Assembly: GCF_034387475.1 (NCBI RefSeq)
Contig: NZ_JAXCIL010000001.1
Location: forward strand, 2,604,001 to 2,668,000
Source of the DNA: Pseudomonas sp. Teo4
Lineage (GTDB): Bacteria; Pseudomonadota; Gammaproteobacteria; Pseudomonadales; Pseudomonadaceae
Direction of reading: 5' to 3'
DNA: 64,000 nt
The notes beneath the pieces were generated by a model. It saw nothing but the letters and a program-made list of their open reading frames with translations, searched no databases and was not told the origin of the DNA. This document shows positions 59,635-64,000 of the stretch, one piece after another (the stretch's first letter is position 1; each line of letters opens with the position of its first letter). A program made the position numbers and the translations under genes.

Positions 59635-60806
59635 TGTTCACCTCCAACGACACGATCCAGGATTTTTCGCGCAAGGCTCATGCGATGGACTTCGTTAGGG
59701 CCGTCATAGATGCGGAAACCGCGGGCGTCTCGGAAAATCCGATCGACGATCGCCTCGCTGGTAACCCCTTGCCCGCCCAGAACCTGCACGCTGCGGTCAA
59801 TCACTCGCCAAATACCCTCCGAGCTCACCACCTTGGCAATGCTCGACTCGAAATTGCCACGTGCGCCCTGGTCCAGCACCCAGGCGCAGTTCCAGATGGT
59901 CAGGCGTGTGGTAAGCAGGTCCATTTCGTTGTCGGCGAGCATGAAGCCCACCCCCTGGTGGTCGCCCAGCCGCTTGCCAAAGGACTCGCGCCGCTTGGCG
60001 TAGGCGCAGGCCACATCATGAGCACGACGCGCTTGGCCCAGCCAACGCATGCAGTGGGTCAGGCGCGCTGGCGCCAGTCGCACCTGGGCATAACGGAAGC
60101 CCTTGCCGACTTCACCTAGAACGTGGGTAGCGGGCACGCGAAGGTTTTCAAAACGCAGCACCGCATGGCCACCGGTGAAACAGCTGTCCAGGGAGTCCAT
60201 CATTCGCTCGAGAATGAAACCTGGCTGGTTCGTATCGGTGAGGAACATCGTGGCATTACCGTCTTCGGTTCGGGCCATGATGATGGCGAAGCCTGCCCCC
60301 TCAGCGCCGGTAATCAGCCACTTCTGGCCATTGATGATGTAATCATCACCGTCTCGGACGGCCGTGGTGGCAAGCATGGAAGGGTCAGAACCTGCCCCGG
60401 GCGCAGGTTCGGTCATGGCGAAGCAGGAGCGAATGTGCCCTTGCACAAGGGGCCTCAACCAGCGGTCTTTCTGCGCTTCGGTGGCGACAACTTCCATCAG
60501 GTGGATGTTACCTTCGTCGGGCGCATGGATGTTCATCGCCGTGGGGCCCAAGGGTGAGTAGGCGGCCTCCTCGAAGATCACGGCCTTTTCAACGTGACTC
60601 AGGCCCTGCCCACCCATCTCGCGGGAAGCGTGCAGGGTCAGCAGGCCCTTGGCACGAGCCTTTTCGACGAGCGCGTGGCGAAGTTCTTCCGACGGGCCAT
60701 GGGGGCTTTGTCGAGGGTCAGTTTCCATGGGGATGATGTCGTTGAGGATGAATTCTCGGACACGCGACTGCAGCGCAACCAGATCATCGGGAAGTGCGAA
60801 GTTCAT
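59631..60806 (-). CDS. lvaC: acyl-CoA dehydrogenase-family protein, LvaC/ACAD10-11-like
   Basis: 391 residues from the ATG at 60806. FAD and acyl-CoA motifs: CFAMTEPAPGAGSDPSMLAT, GQKWLITGAEGAGFAIIMAR, and RDARGFRIYDGPNEVHRMSL near the end. The GPNEVH form in place of the common GTNEIQR is characteristic of the ACAD10/11-type enzymes that act after a 4-phospho step. In the levulinate pathway it removes phosphate from 4-phosphovaleryl-CoA to give an enoyl-CoA. Coupled to the SDR by a 4-bp overlap. Confidence 0.85.
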   Translation of the reverse strand: MNFALPDDLVALQSRVREFILNDIIPMETDPRQSPHGPSEELRHALVEKARAKGLLTLHASREMGGQGLSHVEKAVIFEEAAYSPLGPTAMNIHAPDEGNIHLMEVVATEAQKDRWLRPLVQGHIRSCFAMTEPAPGAGSDPSMLATTAVRDGDDYIINGQKWLITGAEGAGFAIIMARTEDGNATMFLTDTNQPGFILERMMDSLDSCFTGGHAVLRFENLRVPATHVLGEVGKGFRYAQVRLAPARLTHCMRWLGQARRAHDVACAYAKRRESFGKRLGDHQGVGFMLADNEMDLLTTRLTIWNCAWVLDQGARGNFESSIAKVVSSEGIWRVIDRSVQVLGGQGVTSEAIVDRIFRDARGFRIYDGPNEVHRMSLARKILDRVVGGEQ

Positions 60807-60831
60807 TGTTGTTTCCTCGGATAGTCCTGAG

Positions 60832-61545
60832 TCAGGCCAATGGCTTGCCCGGGCGAATGTGGCGATAAAGGTTCTCCAGGACGGTGTCGCGAATACCTGC
60901 CTTGCCTGGGTCGTAGGGCGTGACATTGAGCGCGCGGATGATCGCGGCGAATGAGCCATCGCCCTCCGTGTCGATGTCGATGACATTGAGACACGCGGTG
61001 TCCTGTTCGAAGGCCGCAATCCCTGGCAGGCCTGTACCCGCGGCCCATGCCAGGAGGATGCGGTTGACGGCGTCATGGGCAACGATCAGCAGCGACTCCC
61101 AGCCATCCTCGTTCAGCACTGCGTGAAACTTGCCCAGTACGCGTTGGCTGAAATCGCTCCAGCGTTCGCCGCCCAGGAACGTGGCATCAGGCTCGGCGGC
61201 ATTGCGATAGGCGCCCACGATGGCGTCTTGCATGGATGGCTCAGGTATCTCACGCAAACGGCCGGCTCTGATCTCGCGTAACGCGGGCGTGGATTCACCC
61301 TCCAGCACTCGCCCCATCAGCACGAGGTCGAGTGTTTGCTGCGCCCGCGGATAATCGGAAACCAGTACGCGATCCAACGCAGTTGCGCGCATCACCTCGC
61401 CAAGCGCGCTTGCCTGCAAAGCACCTTGGTCGGAGAGACTCACCGAGCGCGGGTCCAGAGGACGGCCTTGTGCGTCGAAATAATCGACATGGCCATGACG
61501 CACCAGATAACAGCGTCGTCGTTTGACCCCGATGCTATTTGCCAT
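60832..61545 (-). CDS. histidine phosphatase-superfamily (phosphoglycerate mutase-like) protein in the lva-like operon
   Basis: 237 residues from the ATG at 61545, overlapping the lvaB stop by 11 bp. The RHG motif is CYLVRHGHVDYFDAQGRPLD at the N-terminus; the second catalytic His is in LLIVAHDAVNRILLAWAAGT. LSDQGALQASALGEVMRATA, DYPRAQQTLDLV and PALREIRAGRLREIPEPSMQ are the other family segments. It is placed between the kinase partner lvaB and the dehydrogenase lvaC. I do not recall this gene in the characterised KT2440 lva operon; it might salvage or check a phosphorylated CoA intermediate. Confidence 0.85.
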   Translation of the reverse strand: MANSIGVKRRRCYLVRHGHVDYFDAQGRPLDPRSVSLSDQGALQASALGEVMRATALDRVLVSDYPRAQQTLDLVLMGRVLEGESTPALREIRAGRLREIPEPSMQDAIVGAYRNAAEPDATFLGGERWSDFSQRVLGKFHAVLNEDGWESLLIVAHDAVNRILLAWAAGTGLPGIAAFEQDTACLNVIDIDTEGDGSFAAIIRALNVTPYDPGKAGIRDTVLENLYRHIRPGKPLA

Positions 61546-61918
61546 GGCACGCAACCTTCGGATTACTGATGGCCAGTCGTGCATGGGTAATCTGTCTCAG
61601 GGCTTCAAGCATGCTGGACTGAGCAGAATCGGCATTATCGAAAACGCCTTTTCTGATGAAACCGACCAGCAAGTGGCGCGCATGGGCCGGTGTCAGCTTC
61701 AACAGCCCATGACGCCCCATGACTTCGCCCAGGACATTCGATTCAAGTGCGCTGACTTCTGCGCGCAACTCGATCTCTCGGGCAGCGATTGACATGGCCC
61801 GGGCAATCATTCTGCATTCGTAGTGGTTCGCCTCACCCAGCAAGGGCAAAAGGTCGTCGATCAGGACATGTCTGGCCGTGTTCAACAGGTCAATCGCGCT
61901 GACGTTGCTAGCGTTCAT
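61535..61918 (-). CDS. lvaB: LvaB-like protein (DUF6285)
   Basis: 127 residues, helical and soluble. ALLNTARHVLI-type N-terminus (SAIDLLNTARHVLIDDLLPL), YECRMIARAMSIAAREIELR, and a C-terminal ALRQITHARLAISNPKVACH. Small proteins of this kind accompany the phosphotransferase in lva operons and are needed for its activity. ATGA overlap with the kinase gene. The assignment rests on position and size as well as the pattern. Confidence 0.8.
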   Translation of the reverse strand: MNASNVSAIDLLNTARHVLIDDLLPLLGEANHYECRMIARAMSIAAREIELRAEVSALESNVLGEVMGRHGLLKLTPAHARHLLVGFIRKGVFDNADSAQSSMLEALRQITHARLAISNPKVACHGK

Positions 61919-62973
61919 ACGGTCTCTCCACTGAGGGCCAGGATTTCATGTTCGAGTTCGGGCAGCAGATGGCCAGTCAGCGCCAATTCAAGAGAGGGCT
62001 GCTGGCCGGAGATATGCCGCTGCACTTGCTGCAGCGCCACGACCGCCCAACGTAGATGAGCCATCAGTTGCCAGTACCGCAGCTCTTCATGACTCACCCA
62101 GTAACCGGATACAGACGCGTAGCCGGCCAGGAAGGCGTCGATGTCCCCTATACCGCCCGCCTCACGGTCTCGCCGGGCAAAGCGCCAACAACGGGCGGTG
62201 AACCAGCCAATATCCTCACGGGGGTCTCCCCAGCCAGTGAATTCCCAATCCAGGATGCCACTGAGCTGGCCTTGCTCGACCATGAAGTTGCCAGTGCGGT
62301 AATCACGATGGATCAGCCCGGCAGGCAACGGTGCGGGCTTGTTGAGTTCACACCATCGAAGCCCCCATTCGATGACCGGATGGTTGTCGGGCAATGCATC
62401 CAGAAACCGCCGGTACTGGTCGATGCTGGCCTGTATGGGGTCAGCGGCCGGTGGCGCCAGAAACGCCAGCATTGGGTGGTGCGGACGGATCTGATGCAGT
62501 TGGGCGAGATTCAGACCAAGCGATCTGCACAGTTCGTCGCGCTTCGGATCAAGGCCTGGATCTGATGTCAGCCGATGGCCGTTGGTAATGCCGTTCAACT
62601 TACGCATGATGAAGAACGGGCGGCCTATGACCGAGGCGTCTTCGCATAACCAAAGTGGCTCTGGTACGCGGACTCCAGCAGTGTGAACGGCGGCCAACAC
62701 CGCAAACTCTTCCGCGCGGCTCATGCTGACGGCCACGGACGAAGCGGCATCGGTTCGCAGCACCCAGCTGTCGACGAATGTCTTTGTCCCAAACTGGACT
62801 GTGCCATTCAGTAGCCAATTTTCCTGAATGGCGCCACCTGAAAGGCGCTGGCCCTGATCTATGTTCACCAGATCGGCGCCGAGTTGTTGCTGCAAATATC
62901 GCGCAAGTGCCGGGTACGCATCTGGGATGCTGACCCGAACATCTGCGGGGCCTGGGTTGGGAATGCTGTTCAT
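61915..62973 (-). CDS. lvaA: LvaA-like phosphotransferase (4-hydroxyacyl-CoA kinase candidate)
   Basis: 352 residues, APH/choline-kinase fold. Brenner motif LIHRDYRTGNFMVEQGQLSG (catalytic Asp in H-R-D, Asn four after), metal-binding Asp in ILDWEFTGWGDPREDIGWF, and substrate-side SGGAIQENWLLNG at the N-terminus (phosphate-binding loop). In the levulinate operon LvaA phosphorylates the 4-OH of 4-hydroxyvaleryl-CoA with ATP. First gene of the operon, downstream of a good -24/-12 promoter and divergent from the PrpR-N-type activator. The fold alone cannot exclude an antibiotic or choline kinase, but its neighbours make those unlikely. Confidence 0.85.
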   Translation of the reverse strand: MNSIPNPGPADVRVSIPDAYPALARYLQQQLGADLVNIDQGQRLSGGAIQENWLLNGTVQFGTKTFVDSWVLRTDAASSVAVSMSRAEEFAVLAAVHTAGVRVPEPLWLCEDASVIGRPFFIMRKLNGITNGHRLTSDPGLDPKRDELCRSLGLNLAQLHQIRPHHPMLAFLAPPAADPIQASIDQYRRFLDALPDNHPVIEWGLRWCELNKPAPLPAGLIHRDYRTGNFMVEQGQLSGILDWEFTGWGDPREDIGWFTARCWRFARRDREAGGIGDIDAFLAGYASVSGYWVSHEELRYWQLMAHLRWAVVALQQVQRHISGQQPSLELALTGHLLPELEHEILALSGETV

Positions 62974-63012
62974 CGCAATATCGAACTCGCTCTAATGACT
63001 CAAAGCCACTGA

Positions 63013-63027
63013 GCAAGAGCTGGGCCA
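63013..63027 (-). promoter_or_regulatory. sigma-54 (-24/-12) promoter of the lva-like operon
   Basis: On the minus strand: TGGCCC-N5-TTGC, followed by T (TGGCCCAGCTCTTGCT). This matches the -24/-12 consensus TGGCAC-N5-TTGC in 9 of 10 positions with the exact spacing. The predicted start of transcription is near 63001, leaving a 28-nt leader to the lvaA ATG at 62973. It agrees with the divergent gene, whose PrpR-N and PAS domains are those of sigma-54 activators. Confidence 0.85.
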
Positions 63028-63124
63028 GATGACGATATCTTTTAATTTCTTCTTTTAAATCAATTAGTTATTGCGCTTATTGATTGAATCAGCAGTTGTC
63101 GAAGCATGTCCCTCGTTGCAGACC

Positions 63125-63140
63125 TGAAATTTCTGTTTCA
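63125..63140. promoter_or_regulatory. inverted repeat in the lvaA/lvaR divergent region
   Basis: TGAAA-N6-TTTCA, perfect 5-bp arms, 98 bp upstream of the -24 element of the lvaA promoter. This is within the range for an activator-binding site. It lies directly in front of the ATG at 63143, or 30 bp before the alternative ATG at 63170, and could also let the activator limit its own expression. Confidence 0.35.
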
Positions 63141-63142
63141 AC

Positions 63143-64000
63143 ATGGAAAAAATTGTCGAGTGTTCAATCATGCGTGGTCGAGAGTACCTTCCCAAGGTGG
63201 TTGCCCTGATTACCCACCTTCGTCTGCCTGAGGGGCTCAGCCGCATGGCGCGAATAGTCGAACAGGTGATTCCCGACTATGCCGGCCGTGCGCGCGTCGA
63301 AATTGTCGAAACCACGGTCGGCGAACTGCGCAACACAGGCCTTGAGTTGGAGGCCAGAGGGGATGTGGACGTCATCATCTGCTCGGGCGCAACCTCCGAG
63401 TACCTGAGGCAGCACATCGCGACGGCCATCCTGTCGATTCGCATGGGCGAGTACGACCTGATCCGAGCCTTGGACCTCGCCCGCGCCCGAGCCACCCAGG
63501 TCGGCATCCTCAGTTTCCAGCACGCTCATCCAGAGCTTGAGGCGATGTCGTCGCTTTTTACCGTCGATATCCGCCAGGCTACCTACACCAGCTATGAAGA
63601 GGCCCGCCAGCAGGTACACCGCCTGGTCGATGATGGTTACCGTGTGGTTGTAGGGTCATCCACCGCCGTTGAACTTGCCGAGTCGGTGGGCGCACAGGGT
63701 GTACTGGCGCTGAACACCGACACCGTGCGGCGCGCCATGGAAGATGCATTGGCCATCTGCCGCAGTCGCCAGCAGAGCCTGGTTCAGCAACAGCGCCTCA
63801 ATTCGATACTGCGCAACTTGTCCGATGGCGTAATCGCGGTGGACGCTGAAGGGCTCGTTCAGTCCCTGAACCCACGCATGGCCGCACTTCTCGGTATTTC
63901 CAGCGAGTGGGCACGCGCACGCCCGCTCGCCGAGGTCATCCCGGGCCTGGATATAACGGCGGTTCTTCGCAGTGGTGAAAGTGAGGAAAACCGGATTCTG
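63143..64000 (+). CDS. lvaR: LvaR-like sigma-54-dependent activator (partial, C-terminus beyond the window)
   Basis: 286 residues are visible, either from ATG 63143 or from the in-frame ATG at 63170 (277 residues). The first part (about 15-195) is a PrpR-N sensory domain: VVALITHLRLPEGLSRMARI, ICSGATSEYLRQHIA, YRVVVGSSTAVELAESVGAQ. A PAS domain follows from about 215 (LNSILRNLSDGVIAVDAEGL, SLNPRMAALLGISSEW). The AAA+ and DNA-binding domains lie outside. PrpR-N domains bind short-chain acid intermediates. The divergent lva-like genes with a sigma-54 promoter make it their regulator. Confidence 0.88.
   Translation, partial: MEKIVECSIMRGREYLPKVVALITHLRLPEGLSRMARIVEQVIPDYAGRARVEIVETTVGELRNTGLELEARGDVDVIICSGATSEYLRQHIATAILSIRMGEYDLIRALDLARARATQVGILSFQHAHPELEAMSSLFTVDIRQATYTSYEEARQQVHRLVDDGYRVVVGSSTAVELAESVGAQGVLALNTDTVRRAMEDALAICRSRQQSLVQQQRLNSILRNLSDGVIAVDAEGLVQSLNPRMAALLGISSEWARARPLAEVIPGLDITAVLRSGESEENRIL

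Noticed and set aside
61915..62973. Aminoglycoside resistance kinase
   Set aside because: The fold is shared, but the overlap with an LvaB-like gene, the acyl-CoA dehydrogenase and the sigma-54 activator indicates an acyl-CoA hydroxyl kinase instead.
1..64000. tRNA, rRNA, transposase or prophage genes
   Set aside because: No cloverleaf, rRNA segment or recombinase-like protein was seen on either strand; the gene content is chromosomal and catabolic.

Overview
The window is about 64 kb of GC-rich DNA with very high coding density. Everything in it fits a Pseudomonas of the P. putida group: a periplasmic KatB-type catalase followed by an ankyrin protein, an OprD-family porin, a DUF2790 secreted protein, several REP/BIME hairpins of the kind that pepper P. 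putida intergenic regions, and long catabolic operons each with a LysR-, AraC- or MarR-type regulator. I see no rRNA, tRNA, CRISPR array, transposase or phage gene.

Layout. (1) 1-6185: a partial amidohydrolase and an MFS transporter diverge from a tripartite tricarboxylate transporter (tctCBA), followed by a LysR regulator. (2) 6199-14074: a LysR gene diverges from an operon of aldehyde dehydrogenase, M19 dipeptidase, BCCT transporter, an unrecognised 564-residue protein, a DUF3726 protein and a RidA protein; this is the least understood pathway in the window. (3) 14319-16655: katB and ankB, separated by a long REP-type inverted repeat. (4) 16703-25589: a sugar-acid regulon (FAH hydrolase, SDR, MFS, ketoglutarate-semialdehyde dehydrogenase, LysR on the minus strand; AraD1-like and IlvD/EDD dehydratases on the plus strand), with matching operator-like palindromes at both promoters. 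(5) 25666-27078: a DHA2 efflux pump. (6) 27368-32662: a tightly overlapping operon of PanE-like reductase, VOC protein, MaoC hydratase, class III CoA-transferase, shikimate dehydrogenase and type II dehydroquinase, with a divergent LysR.

(7) 32711-45031: a complete 4-hydroxyphenylacetate/homoprotocatechuate pathway (hpaG1-G2-E-D-F-X-H-I on plus; a two-component hydroxylase of the C1/C2 kind on minus; AraC regulator hpaA), bracketed by two hpaR paralogues about 70% identical. A 319-bp REP complex with 65-nt perfect inverted arms lies between the two convergent arms. (8) 45348-54869: an aromatic-amine (tyramine-type) uptake and oxidation region with cupin, FeaR-like regulator, DUF3156, APC permease, a soluble PAS chemoreceptor-like protein, OprD porin, a TynB-like ornithine-cyclodeaminase homologue, RidA and a FAD amine oxidase. 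It would deliver 4-hydroxyphenylacetaldehyde, hence 4-hydroxyphenylacetate, to region 7, although no dedicated aldehyde dehydrogenase is present here.

(9) 55158-58477: a patch that looks visibly richer in AT, with a DUF2790 protein, two LysR regulators and a quinone oxidoreductase. (10) 58529-64000: a levulinate/4-hydroxyacid-type operon (lvaA kinase, lvaB, lvaC acyl-CoA dehydrogenase, lvaD SDR) under a recognisable sigma-54 promoter and a divergent PrpR-N/PAS activator cut by the window edge. An additional histidine phosphatase is inserted between lvaB and lvaC, and the CoA ligase is missing. All coordinates, motifs and identities were read by eye; no search was run.
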